Positions 9,753-21,254 of a stretch of 64,000 nt of DNA are shown here, piece after piece. Position 1 is the stretch's first letter; each line of letters opens with the position of its first letter. The stretch lies in NCBI GenBank assembly GCA_029959085.1, contig JARWIR010000018.1, positions 4,960,001-5,024,000 of the forward strand, given 5' to 3'. Origin of the DNA: Nemophila menziesii. Lineage: Eukaryota > Streptophyta > Magnoliopsida > Boraginales > Hydrophyllaceae. The notes under the pieces are model-generated. The model saw nothing but the letters and a program-made list of their open reading frames with translations. It was not told the origin of the DNA and did not search any database. Position numbers and translations under genes: made by a program.

Positions 9753-9968
9753 TTACTTTTGCCCCCTCTTTAAGGGCATAAAACTCAACCTTTTAGCCAG
9801 CATACAGTTGTATGCATGGTAGCGAACATTAGAGTCGATCCTGATATCAGAAAAGTGAACAACGACGTCACCGCTGCCGTCACCACTATTATTTGGCTTG
9901 ATGAAACCAAATCTTCTCCAATCGTCAAATCTTATGACAAACACACTCTCTCTTCTGCTATCCTCCAT
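9753..9968 (-). CDS. Truncated cold-shock-domain protein, copy C (unit 3)
   Basis: 71 codons from 9968, the same predicted protein as unit 1 copy C (DVVVHFSDI, LKRGQK ending). RNP1 RRFGFIKP and RNP2 are present; C-terminal truncation as in the other copies. Confidence 0.45.
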   Translation of the reverse strand: MEDSRRESVFVIRFDDWRRFGFIKPNNSGDGSGDVVVHFSDIRIDSNVRYHAYNCMLAKRLSFMPLKRGQK

Positions 9969-10152
9969 CGTTTCAAAACCATAAGCAAGAAGTGAAAACA
10001 AATCTAAATCCTAAATTGAGTATTGAGTAAGATTTCTTGTTTACTATTATGTATATATACTGAGAGACAGAGGATGCGTATAATGAATTGTTTGTATAGT
10101 GAAATGTTTGTAGGCAGGGTAGGTGACAATTTTAATATTTTTTAACATGCTT

Positions 10153-12277
10153 AGCTAAGAGTAATGTTGGCAAAACTAGGGGTGAGCAAAGACCATTTAA
10201 AAATCCAACCCGGTCTTTTTTAACCCACCTAGAATTTAATTAATAATCCGAATTAAAATTAAAAAACCTAGTTCAAAGATTTGGACTTCGGGTAAAAAAG
10301 AAGAAGTTAATTCTCGGGTTCATCCCCAAGACCCGGTTCTTTAACAAAAAAAATATATAAAACTCTCTCGAAATCTATCGTCCAATATCTATTACTCTTG
10401 TTCTTAATTTTATCCTCACTCCTCTCCCTCTATCATCTCTAATGAAATCTAGCCTCTCAAATCTATTTATTTTTAAAGAATACACCCTTTATATTCGGTC
10501 TTTTTTTATGTTTGGGATTTTATCATCATGGAGATAACTAAGTTGTCCATCGGTACATATAACCAACACAAGGTAATATTTGATTTATCTTTTTATACCT
10601 TAATATATTCGATAATTTTATTGTTTATTTATTTATTCATCATACAAAAATGATGAACCAAACTGAAATTGCACGATTGCAAATTTACATATTTTTACGG
10701 AAATTTAATATATTGATTATTGCTTCTAAGTTAGAGTTTTTGGAATTTTTAATGTTTTTGTTTTTTGAAATAATTGCAAATCTTTAAGGTACCTACGATG
10801 ATTTGATCAGTCTATATCTCTCTATGTTGTAGCTTAGTCAAATCAGGTAGTTTATGATTATATAAGTTAAAAAGTTACATAGTTTAATATAGTTATTTTT
10901 TCGATTGGTCCTTGCATTATGCTGCTAGCCATATATACATTAGTGTTTCAAATGGTAGCAAATTACTATTTCATTATAGACTATGATATTCAACATATTA
11001 AGAAATTACATCCAAAGACTTGGACCTAATGTATATAAAGGACACAATATATGCGTTAGTGTATAGGTGTGCGACAAAACTATGCACTCTCTTCTGCTAA
11101 TGCATCAAAGAAAGCTTGGTTCAAAAAAACTATCCTCCTGATACAAAAACCAAATATTCAACAATAATTTTAAAATCTTAGAATATTTTGATCTATAAAT
11201 TATTAACATAATTTTTTTAGTAAACCAACTTTAATTGAGGTTAACATTACCTGGACTAATTTGATATGAAAAAAGTGTACAAGTCACATTTATACACTTT
11301 AATTCCAAAGGTTTTCGAATAAGCATTCAATCAGATTGGACATCATAACACTAATAGCATTTCACATTATTAAACCACGTAAATCTGCCTTTTTTTTAAG
11401 ATTGAATAGCATAGTCTATAATGCAATAGTAATTTGCTACCATTCGAAACACTAATGTAAATCTGGCCAACAACATAACACAAGGACCAATAAAAAAATT
11501 AACTATATTATGTATTTAAATCTTGAACTTGTATTACCATAAAATAAATGATTTGACTAAGCTACATTCTGCATAAAGAGATATAGAGTGATAAAAACTT
11601 CATATGTACCCTAAATATCTGAAATTAATTTAAAAAACATTAAATTTTCCAAAAACTCGAAGTTAGAAACCTTAATCAATATATTAAATTTCCTTACAAA
11701 TCTATAAATCTGTAAATTTGCAACTAATAAGCATTCACGATTTCATTTGTGCTCATCATTTTCTCTGATGAATAAATAACTAAATAAATAAATAAATAAT
11801 AAATTATCAAATATAACAAGGTATAAATAGAGAAATCAAATAGTACCTTGTGTTGGTTATATGCACCAATGGACAACGTAGTTATCTCCATAATGGTGAA
11901 ATCGCAAACATAAAAAAATACATAATAGAAATATTGTATTATTTGAAAAATAAATAGATTGGAGAGGTTATATTTCTTTTAAGACGAGAGAGGGGAGATG
12001 AATGAGGATAAAATAAAGAACAAGAGTAATTAGATATTGGACGCTAGATTGGGGGAGAGTTTTTTATATATATTTTGTTACAGCCCGAGAATTAACTTCT
12101 TCTTTTTTACCCAATGGACAAATATTTGGGCTATATTATTTCAATTTTAGTCCGGATATTAATTAAATTTAAGGTGGGTTGAAAATTTTTAGGGTTCGAC
12201 AAGATTAGGTTGGATTTTTGAATGGTCTTTGCTCAAATTTAGTTTTGGTTATTATCCAACATTACTGTTAGCTAAGG
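10153..12277. repeat. Palindrome 2, E arms (unit 3)
   Basis: Same structure as unit 1. The outer left arm lacks a short stretch (CCCTAAATATTTTTAA near 10,220) present in other units. Confidence 0.88.
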
Positions 12278-12349
12278 TTGTTAAAAAAATATTTAAATTG
12301 TTATATTAGAAATAATGTTTTTGAAAAAATAACCATTGTGGGCTCAAGC

Positions 12350-12526
12350 CCACTTTAACTATTGTTTAAACAGTCAATTCACCTACCCAGTCCACAAACA
12401 ATCGCACACTCTATCCCTCACTATATATACATATAGTAATCATGAAACCTTACTACATACTCAATATAGGGTTTCGATTTGTTTTTATTTTTTGCTTAGG
12501 TTTTTTAAACAAGGGAGGATAGCAGA
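12350..12526 (+). pseudogene. CSD copy D stub (unit 3)
   Basis: Start codon AGG at 12512-12514; broken after ATAGCAGA (12519-12526). Confidence 0.65.
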
Positions 12527-13576
12527 GCCGCGGTCCTGGGCAAGTGCAACAAGGGCGAGTGCACAAGACCCTTTCAATGTGAAAAAAAAAACCATTTTCA
12601 ATTCCTAATAAATTTGTATGTTTTCTCTTAATTTACTAGATCTATCGTAATTATCCTTATAAACAAAAAATAGTATACCTATATTTCAACATGTTATATT
12701 TTAAATATTATACGATTCGTCAAATCTTCAAGGTCGAGGTAATTTTTATTTTAATAATATATATTTAATTTTGTTTATATTATATGATTAAGTATAATCC
12801 ATATATTAATTTTATAATTTCTTAATTATTTAAATTATAATTATAAATCTTGCATTAGATGGTGGTAATTTTTTTCTTTTGTTTGTTGTAATTTTTTTTC
12901 AAGTTGTAAATACTTTGGTGGCGAACAATCATTAAGTTGTAAGTTGTCGTACTCTTTTTTCTTTTCTCAAAATATTGCAAGTTGCAATATAGATCTTACA
13001 AATTACATATGCTTGTAACAATTTTTGGAAAAAAAATGTTTACAATTTACAAATTGTATGCAAATAGAAATTACAATATGGTTTGTTTAAAATTTGAAAA
13101 AAAAGATGTTTTGATAATTTTTCATTTTTATAGAATTTTTTTATACAACATTTTTTTGTAAAAAGATTTTTTTTAATATGTCTGTAAGCCTGCAACATGT
13201 GAATCTGTCCTTGTTAATTGTTTTTTATATATATTAGAAGCATAGAATTTAAATTAGTATTTATTAAATATATTATTTATATATATCAAAATAAAATTTT
13301 GCAGTAATTAAAAGATGAAGAATTTAAATAAAAATTGATTAGTTGATGTTAACAATTTTTTTTTTTAAAATTTATTAGGCTCGATTAGAGTGATGTAAGA
13401 ATTTTTATACTTTACTATTCTAATCTAATATGCTAAAAAATATTTTATATATGTTATTTTATTGAATGTTAGAAATATTTTTATAGAGTTTATATTAATA
13501 AATTTAAGTAATTTTCTTTATATTATAACATTTTTTTGATAGAAAGGCCCAATTTGAAATTTTTACCTCTTCTCTA
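12527..13576. mobile_element. Insertion in copy D/A (unit 3)
   Basis: Copy of the ~1.05 kb insertion, flanked by ATAGCAGA (12519-12526 and 13577-13584). Confidence 0.6.
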
Positions 13577-13654
13577 ATAGCAGAAGAGAATTGGGTTGTC
13601 ATTAGATTTGACGATTGGAGAGGATTTGGTTTCATCAAGCCAAATAATAGCGGT
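13577..13654 (+). pseudogene. CSD relic A (unit 4)
   Basis: As at 4521; this copy keeps AAGCCAAATAATAGC, the uncorrupted Lys-Pro-Asn-Asn-Ser codons. Confidence 0.6.
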
Positions 13655-13904
13655 AACACGGCAACTGTATGATGTCTAAAAACAACACACCAAAACACTA
13701 ATACAATATTCTACTAAGACCGGGTTTATCTAGCTAAGTGTGTTAAAAAAATATTAAAATTGTCACCTACCCTGCTTGCAAACAATTCATTATACGCACC
13801 CTCTTTCTCTCACTATATATACATAATAGTAAACAGGAAACCTTACTCAATACTCAATTTAGGATTTAGATTTATTTTCATTTCTTGCTTAGGGTTTTGA
13901 AACG

Positions 13905-14144
13905 ATAGAGGATAGCAGAAGAGAGAGTAGGTTTGTCATTAGATTTGACTATTGAAGAAGTTTTTGTTTGATCAAGCCAAATAATAGTGGTGACGGCAGC
14001 GGTGACGTCGTTGTTCAATTTGCTGATATCATAATCGACTCTAATGTTCGCTACCGTGCATACAACTCTATGATGGCCAATAGGTTGAGTTTTATGCCCT
14101 CAAAGAGGGGGCCAAAAGTAAGTCTCTTGATGTTTTGGTCTTAG
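13905..14144 (+). pseudogene. CSD copy B, start lost and nonsense mutations (unit 4)
   Basis: The start ATG is ATA (13905-13907). G-to-A changes also create stops (GTGGGT to GTAGGT, TGGAGA to TGAAGA). The remainder aligns with other B copies, without the extra T. Confidence 0.75.
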
Positions 14145-14268
14145 CTGTTGAGAATGGTTTGAAAAGGAGCATGGGTAATTGGAATCGTGGTATCTGCTAC
14201 CACGATTCCAATTACCCATGCTCCTTTTCAAACCATTCTCAACAGCTCAGACCAGAACATCAAGAGCC

Positions 14269-14484
14269 TTACTTTTGCCCCCTCTTTGAGGGCATAAAAC
14301 TCAACCTTTTAGCCAGCATACAGTTGTATGCATGGTAGCGAACATTAGAGTCGATCCTGATATCAGAAAAGTGAACAACGGCGTCACCGCTGCCGTCACC
14401 ACTATTATTTGGCTTGATGAAACCAAATCTTCTCCAATCGTCAAATCTTATGACAAACACACTCTCTCTTCTGCTATCCTCCAT
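14269..14484 (-). CDS. Truncated cold-shock-domain protein, copy C (unit 4)
   Basis: 71 codons from 14484 with RRFGFIKP, AVVHFSDI and SKRGQK. Open even though the facing copy B in the same palindrome is dead. Confidence 0.45.
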   Translation of the reverse strand: MEDSRRESVFVIRFDDWRRFGFIKPNNSGDGSGDAVVHFSDIRIDSNVRYHAYNCMLAKRLSFMPSKRGQK

Positions 14485-14669
14485 CGTTTCAAAACCATAA
14501 GCAAGAAGTGAAAACAAATCTAAATCCTAAATTGAGTATTGAGTAAGGTTTCTTGTTTACTATTATGTATATATACTGAGAGACAGAGGATGCGTATAAT
14601 GAATTGTTTGTATAGTGAAATGTTTGTAGGCAGGGTAGGTGACAATTTTAATATTTCTTAACATGCTTA

Positions 14670-16820
14670 GCTAAGAGTAATGTTGGCAAAACTAGGGGTG
14701 AGCAAAGACCATTTAAAAATCCAACCCGGTCTTTTTTAACCCTAAATATTTTTAACCCACCTAGAATTTAATTAATAATCCGAATTAAAATTAAAAAACC
14801 TAGTTCAAAGATTTGGACTTCGGGTAAAAAAGAAGAAGTTAATTCTCGGGTTCATCCCCAAGACCCGGTTCTTTAACAAAAAAAATATATAAAACTCTCT
14901 CGAAATCTATCGTCCAATATCTATTACTCTTGTTCTTAATTTTATCCTCACTCCTCTCCCTCTCTCATCTCTAATGAAATCTAGCCTCTCAAATCTATTT
15001 ATTTTTAAAGAATACACCCTTTATATTCGGTCTTTTTTTATGTTTGGGATTTTATCATCATGGTGATAACTAAGTTGTCCATCGGTACATATAACCAACA
15101 CAAGGTAATATTTGATTTATCTTTTTATACCTTAATATATTCGATAATTTTATTGTTTATTTATTTATTCATCATACAAAAACGATGAACCAAACTGAAA
15201 TTGCACGATTGCAAATTTACATATTTTTACGGAAATTTAATATATTGATTATTGCTTCTAAGTTAGAGTTTTTGGAATTTTTAATGTTTTTGTTTTTTGA
15301 AATAATTGCAAATCTTTAAGGTACCTACGATGATTTGATCAGTCTATATCTCTCTATGTTGTAGCTTAGTCAAATCAGGTAGTTTATGATTATATAAGTT
15401 AAAAAGTTACATAGTTTAATATAGTTATTTTTTCGATTGGTCCTTGCATTATGCTGTTAGCCATATATACATTAGTGTTTCAAATGGTAGCAAATTACTA
15501 TTTCATTATAGACTATGATATTCAACATATTAAGAAATTACATCCAAAGACTTGGACCTAATGTATATAAAGGACACAATATATGCGTTAGTGTATAGGT
15601 GTGCGACAAAACTATGCACTCTCTTCTGCTAATGCATCAAAGAAAGCTTGGTTCAAAAAAACTATCCTCCTGATACAAAAACCAAATATTCAACAATAAT
15701 TTTAAAATCTTAGAATATTTTGATCTATAAATTATTAACATAATTTTTTTAGTAAACCAACTTTAATTGAGGTTAACATTACCTGGACTAATTTGATATG
15801 AAAAAAGTGTACAAGTCACATTTATACACTTTAATTCCAAAGGTTTTCGAATAAGCATTCAATCAGATTGGACAACATAACACTAATAGCATTTCACATT
15901 ATTAAACCACGTAAATCTGCCTTTTTTTTAAGATTGAATAGCATAGTCTATAATGCAATAGTAATTTGCTACCATTCGAAACACTAATGTAAATCTGGCC
16001 GACAACATAACACAAGGAGCAATAAAAAAATTAACTATATTATGTATTTAAATCTTGAACTTGTATTACCATAAAATAAATGATTTGACTAAGCTACGTT
16101 CTGCATAAAGAGATATAGAGTGATAAAAACTTCATAGGTACCTTAAATATCTGCAATTAATCTAAAAAACATTAAATTTTTCAAAAACTCGAAGTTAGAA
16201 ACCTTAATCAATATATTAAATTTCCTTACAAATCTGTAAACCTGTAAATTTGCAACTAATAAGCATTCACGATTTCATTTGTGCTCATCATTTTCTCTGA
16301 TGAATAAATAACTAAATAAATAAATAAATAATAAATTATCAAATATAACAAGGTATAAATAGAGAAATCAAATAGTACCTTGTGTTGGTTATATGCACCA
16401 ATGGACAACGTAGTTATCTCCATAATGGTGAAATCCCAAACATAAAAAAAAATACATAATAGAAATATTGTATTATTTGAAAAATAAATAGATTGGAGAG
16501 GTTATATTTCTTTTAAGACGAGAGAGGGGAGATGAATGAGGATAAAATAAAGAACAAGAGTAATTAGATATTGGACGCTAGATTGGGGGAGAGTTTTTTA
16601 TATATATTTTGTTACAGCTGGTTGAACCCGAGAATTAACTTCTTCTTTTTTACCCAATGGACAAATATTTGGGCTATATTATTTCAATTTTAGTCCGGAT
16701 ATTAATTAAATTCAAGGTGGGTTGAAAATTTTAAGGGTTCGACAAGATTAGGTTGGATTTTTGAATGGTCTTTGCTCAAATTTAGTTTTGGGTATTATCC
16801 AACATTACTGTTAGCTAAGG
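14670..16820. repeat. Palindrome 2, E arms (unit 4)
   Basis: Same structure as unit 1. It keeps the TGGTTGAAC segment in the outer E-right arm that units 2 and 3 have lost, and the 9 nt in the loop that units 1 and 2 lack. Confidence 0.88.
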
Positions 16821-16889
16821 TTGTTAAAAAAATATTTAAATTGTTATATTAGAAATAATGTTTTTGAAAAAATAACCATTGTGGGCTCA

Positions 16890-17069
16890 AGCCCACTTTA
16901 ACTATTGTTTAAACAGCCAATTCACCTACACAGTCCACAAACAATCGCACACTCTGTCCCTCACTATATATACATATAGTAATCATGAAACCTTACTACA
17001 TACTCAATATAGGGTTTCGATTTGTTTTTATTTTTTGCTTAGGGTTTTTAAACAAGGGAGGATAGCAGA
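16890..17069 (+). pseudogene. CSD copy D stub (unit 4)
   Basis: Start codon AGG at 17055-17057; interrupted after ATAGCAGA (17062-17069). Confidence 0.65.
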
Positions 17070-18124
17070 GCCGCCGTCCTGGGCAAGTGCAACAAGGGCG
17101 AGTGCACAAGACCCTTTCAATGTGAAAAAAAAAATCATTTTCAATTCCTAATAAATTTGTATGTTTTCTCTTAATTTACTAGATCTATCGTAATTATCAT
17201 TATAAACAAAAAATAGTATACCTATATTTCAACATGTTATATTTTAAATATTATACGATTCGTCAAAGCTTCAAGGTCGAGGTAATTTTCATTTTAATAA
17301 TATATATTTAATTTTGTTTATATTATATGATTAAGTATACTCCATATATTAATTTTATAATTTCTTAATTATTTAAATTATAATTATAAATCTTGCATTA
17401 GATGGTGGTAATTTTTTTATTTTGTTTGTTGTAATTTTTTTTCAAGTTGTAAATACTTTTGTTGCGAACAATCATTAAGTTGTAAGTTGTCGTACTCTTT
17501 TTTCTTTTCTCAAAATATTGCAAGTTGCAATATAGATCTTACAAATTACATATGCTTGTAACAATTTTTGGAAAAAAAATGTTTACAATTTACAAATTGT
17601 ATGCAAATAGAAATTACAATATGGTTTGTTTAAAATTTGAAAAAAAAGATGTTTTGATAATTTTTCATTTTTATAGAATTTTTTTATACAACATTTTTTT
17701 GTAAAAAGATTTTTTTTAATATGTCTGTAAGCCTGCAACATGTGAATCTGTCCTTGTTAATTGTTTTTTATATATATTAGAAGCATAGAATTTAAATTAG
17801 TATTTATTAAATATATTATTTATATATATATATCAAAATAAAATTTTGCAGTAATTAAAAGATGAAGAATTTAAATAAAAATTGATTAGTTGATGTTAAC
17901 AATTATTATTTTTTTAAATTTATTAGGCTCAATTAGAGGGATGTAAGAATTTTTATACTTTACTATTCTAATCTAATATGCTAAAAAATATTTTATATAT
18001 GTTATTTTATTGAATGTTAGAAATATTTTTATAGAGTTTATAATAATAAATTTAAGTAATTTTCTTTCTATTATAACATTTTTTTGATACAAAGGCCCAA
18101 TTTGAAATTTTTACCTCTTCTCTA
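17070..18124. mobile_element. Insertion in copy D/A (unit 4)
   Basis: Copy of the ~1.05 kb insertion, with ATAGCAGA on both sides (right copy at 18125-18132). Confidence 0.6.
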
Positions 18125-18202
18125 ATAGCAGAAGAGAATTGGGTTGTCATTAGATTTGACGATTGGAGAGGATTTGGTTTCATCAAGCCAAATAATAGCG
18201 GT
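18125..18202 (+). pseudogene. CSD relic A (unit 5)
   Basis: As in unit 4. It marks the start of a fifth unit that breaks down within the next few hundred bases. Confidence 0.6.
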
Positions 18203-18452
18203 AACACGGCAACTGTATGATGTCTAAAAACAACACACCAAAACACTAATACAATATTCTACTAAGACCGGGTTTATCTAGCTAAGTGTGTTAAAAAAAT
18301 ATTAAAATTGTCACCTACCCTGCTTGCAAACAATTCATTATACGCACCCTCTGTCTCTCACTATATATACATAATAGTAAACAGGAAACTTTACTCAATA
18401 CTCAATTTAGGATTTAGATTTATTTTCATTTCTTGCTTAGGGTTTTGAAACG

Positions 18453-18584
18453 ATGGAGGATAGCAGAAGAGAGAGTGGGTTTGTCATTAGATTTGACGAT
18501 TGGAGAGAATTTGGTTTCATCAAGCCAAATAATAGCCGTCACAGCAACTGTATGATGTCTAAAAACAACACACCAAAAAACTAA
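18453..18584 (+). CDS. Uninterrupted CSD start joined to the relic A tail, 43 codons
   Basis: From the ATG at 18453 the frame reads MEDSRRESGFVIRFDDWREF, then GFIKPNNS, then leaves the CSD sequence and continues into the same tail that follows relic A elsewhere (SRHSNCMMSK...), stopping at 18582. It has a good TATA at ~18,360 and a TTAGGGTTT telo-box. Its tail is the A tail but its 5' part is whole, so it looks like copy D/A without the ~1.05 kb insertion: an empty site. Alternatively it is a recombinant of a B start and an A tail. Too short to be a complete domain. Confidence 0.45.
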   Translation: MEDSRRESGFVIRFDDWREFGFIKPNNSRHSNCMMSKNNTPKN

Positions 18585-18693
18585 TACAAAATTCCACTAA
18601 GACCGGGTTGATCTAGCTAAGTGTGTTAAAAAAATATTAAAACGGTCACCTACCCTATCTGCAAACAATTCATTATATGCACCTTCTGTCCCT

Positions 18694-18700
<7 letters not shown>

Positions 18701-18736
<36 letters not shown>
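18701..18736. repeat. TA dinucleotide microsatellite
   Basis: About 18 TA units occupy the TATA-box position of a promoter module that otherwise matches the copy B promoter. Confidence 0.9.
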
Positions 18737-18739
<3 letters not shown>

Positions 18740-18817
18740 GTAAGTATGAAATCTTACTCAATACTCAATTTAGGATTTAGATTTATTTTCATTTCTTGCT
18801 TTGGATCGGTTCTGATA

Positions 18818-18934
18818 TCATAGAACAACGATGTCACCGCTGCCGTCACCACTATTATTTGGCTTGATGAAACCAAATCTTCTCCAATCGTCAAATCTAA
18901 TGACAAACCCACTCTCTCTTCTGCTATCCTCCAT
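18818..18934 (-). pseudogene. CSD copy C truncated by deletion, 38 codons
   Basis: From 18934 the minus strand reads MEDSRRESG, RRFGFIKP and GDIVVL, then stops at a TGA: the junction with a + strand promoter fragment cuts the domain in RNP2. A copy B promoter is thus fused directly to the antisense of copy C, and the apex of palindrome 1 is deleted. The leader telo-box is intact (AAACCCTAA at ~18,942). Confidence 0.65.
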
Positions 18935-18940
18935 CGTTTC

Positions 18941-20000
18941 AAAACCCTAAGCAAGAAGTGAAAACAAATCTAAATCCTAAATTGAGTATTGAGTAGGGTT
19001 TCCTGTTTACTATTATGTATATATAGTGAGAGACAGAGAATGCTTATAATGAATTGTTTGCAGGCAGGGTAGGTGACAATTTTAAATATTTTAAACACAG
19101 TTAGCTAAGAGTAATGTTGGCAAAACTAGGGCTGAGCAAAGACCATTCAAAAATCAAACCTTTAACCCTAAATATTTTTAACAAACTAGAATTTTATTAA
19201 TAATCCGAATTAATATTAAAAAAACTAGTTCAAAGATTCGGCCTTCGCGTAAAATAGAAGAAGTTAATTCTCGGGTTCATCCCCAAGACCCGGTTCAAAA
19301 CCCTAAGCAATAAGTGAAAACAAATCTAAATCCTAAATTGAGTATTGAGTAAGATTTCATACTTACTATTATATATATATATAGTGAGAGACAGAGAATG
19401 CTTATAATGAATTGTTTGCAGGCAGGGTAGGTGACAATTTTAAATATTTTAAACACACTTAGCTAAGAGTAATGTTGGCAAAACTAGGGCTGAGCAAAGA
19501 CCATTCAAAAATCAAACCTTTAACCCTAAATATTTTTAACAAACTAGAATTTAATTAATAATCCGAATTAATATTAAAAAAACTAGTTCAAAGATTCGGC
19601 CTTCGCGTAAAATAGAAGAAGTTAATTCTCGGGTTCATCCCCAAGACCCGGTTCAAAACCCTAAGCAATAAGTGAAAACAAATCTAAATCCTAAATTGAG
19701 TATTGAGTAAGGTTTCCTGTTTACTATTATGTATATATTGTGAGAGACAGAGGATGCGTATAATGAATTGGTTGCAGGCAGGGTAGGTGACAATTTTAAT
19801 ATTTTTTAACACACTTAGCTAGGAGTAATGTTGGAAAAACTAGCGCTGAGCGAAGACCTTTCAAAAATCCAACCTTTAACCCTAAATATTTTTAACCAAC
19901 TAAAATTTAATTAATAATCCGAATTTAAATTAAAAAAACTAGTTCAAAGATTCGGCCTTCCCATAAAAAAGAAGAAGTTAATTCTCGGGTTCATCCCCAA
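18941..20000. repeat. ~357 bp block repeated three times
   Basis: AAAACCCTAAGCAA recurs at 18941, 19297 and 19655, giving periods of 356 and 358. Each block runs from the copy C leader and its mirrored TATA through the outer E-left arm to GACCCGGTTC. Blocks 1 and 2 end by rejoining CAAAACCCTAA after CCCGGTT; block 3 continues into the E arm. The short shared GTTCAAAA or GTTTCAAAA at the joins suggests misaligned repair. Confidence 0.88.
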
Positions 20001-21100
20001 GACCCGGTCCACAAAAAATATATATAAAACTCTCTCGAAATCTATCGTCCAATATCTATTACTCTTGTTCTTAATTTTATCCCCACTCCTCTCCCTCTCT
20101 CATCTCAAGATAAATCTAGCCTCTTAAATCTATTTATTTCTAAAGAATACAACATTTATATTCGGTCTTATTTTTATGTTTGGGAATTTACCATCATGGA
20201 GATAACTAAGTTGTCCGGTACATATAACCAACACAAGGTAATATTTTATTTTTCTTTTAATACCTTAATATATTTGATAATTTATTATTTATTTATTTAA
20301 TCACCATACAAAAATGATGAACCAATTTGAAATCGTACAATTGCAAATTTACAGATCTGTAAGGAAATTTAATATATTGATTATTGCTTCTAAGTTCGAG
20401 TTTTTGGAATTTTTAATGTTTTTTTGAAATAATTGCAAATCTTTAAGGTACCTACGATGTTGTGATCAGTCGATATCTCTCTATGTTGTAGCTTAGTCAA
20501 ATCAGGTAGTTTATGATTATATAAGTTAAAAAATTACATAGTTTAATATAGTTATTTTTTGATTGGTCCTTGCGTTATGCTGTTAGCCATATATACATTA
20601 GTGTTTCAAATTGTAGCAAATTACTATTGCATTATAGAATATGATATTCAATCTTAGAAAATGTACATTGTGTTATATTGTTAGTCAACTATATAGATTT
20701 ACGTGGTTTAATAATGAGAAAGAATATTAGCGATATGTCGTTCAATATGATTGATTGCTCATTCGAAAACCTTTGGAAGTAAAGCGTATAGATGTGACAT
20801 GATTATTTTAGTCATATATTGCTCGATTTGACAGGTAATGTTAACATCAATTAAAGCTGGTTTACTATAATAAGATCATGTTAATAATTTATAGATCAAT
20901 ATATACTAAAATTTCAAAATTATTGTTGAATATTTGGATTTTGTATCAAGAGGGATGGTTATTTTGAACCAAGCTTTCTCTGATGCATTAGTAGAAGAGA
21001 GTGCACAGTTTTATCGCACACCTATATAATAATGCATATATTGTGTCCATTATATACATCAGGTTTAACTCTTTGGATATCATCTTCTTAATATGTTGGA
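20000..21100 (+). repeat. Long, intact E arm (left inverted repeat of core 1)
   Basis: The only + strand E arm that runs its full length in the window: TATATAAAAC box, CT-rich leader, exon-like MEITKLS start near 20,195, then ~900 bp including the part that in 4.53 kb units survives only as the E loop and E-right. It ends at CTTAATATGTTGGA (~21,090). Reverse-complement matches continue at 26,960-27,990. This shows that the two E arms originally bracketed the core. Confidence 0.82.
20955..21029 (+). other. Small exon-like open frame in the E arm
   Basis: 24 codons, MVILNQAFSDALVEES followed by AQFYRTPI and a stop, preceded by TTTTGTATCAAG, which could be a 3' splice site. Equivalent minus-strand positions in E-right arms carry substitutions and a stop. 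It may be a relic exon of the gene that MEITKLS begins; no family recognised. Confidence 0.25.
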
Positions 21101-21254
21101 CAAAACTTTAAGTTAAATCAAAAAGATTGATGATAACACTAGTTTTGTCTTCGGATGTATAGACTACACTTCTTAACAGCTTCAATCTCCAATGGGTTTA
21201 GTCATTCTACCTTGTCTGTTATTGGAGGTATAGTCTTCAAATATTTACATCTGC

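Larger units (their letters stand above)
9206..10158. repeat. Palindrome 1 (unit 3)
   Basis: Near-perfect apex: the ~45 bp on either side of GCAGATATTGTT (about 9668-9679) pair almost without mismatch. Confidence 0.92.
9054..13578. repeat. 4.53 kb unit 3
   Basis: Complete unit. It shares the copy B extra T and the LKRGQK ending of copy C with unit 1, but keeps the 9 nt (TAGAATATT) in the E loop that units 1 and 2 lack. Confidence 0.9.
13731..14675. repeat. Palindrome 1 with shortened, inverted loop (unit 4)
   Basis: The apex reads TGGTA-TCTGC-TACCA (14188-14202). The 5-nt loop TCTGC is the reverse complement of the start of the usual loop (GCAGA...), and about 8 nt are missing. The stem is otherwise perfect for about 20 bp on each side. 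This is the most compact hairpin in the window. Confidence 0.88.
1..18126. repeat. Head-to-tail array of four ~4.53 kb units
   Basis: Four consecutive units repeat with only scattered substitutions and small indels. Taking the AGCAGAAGAGA landmark of relic A as the phase point, units begin just before base 1 and at 4523, 9054, 13579 and 18127, giving periods of about 4544, 4531, 4525 and 4548. Each unit holds, in order: CSD relic A, CSD copy B (+), CSD copy C (-), the E-left/E-right palindrome, CSD start D (+) and a ~1.05 kb AT-rich insertion. The same unit reappears at 50,345-54,871 and 54,872-58,717. Conservation extends over non-coding AT-rich stretches as well as open frames, which points to recent duplication or homogenisation rather than protein-level selection. 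Confidence 0.95.
13579..18126. repeat. 4.53 kb unit 4
   Basis: Complete unit with the normal module order. Distinguished by a dead copy B start and by a changed palindrome apex near 14,188-14,202. Confidence 0.9.
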
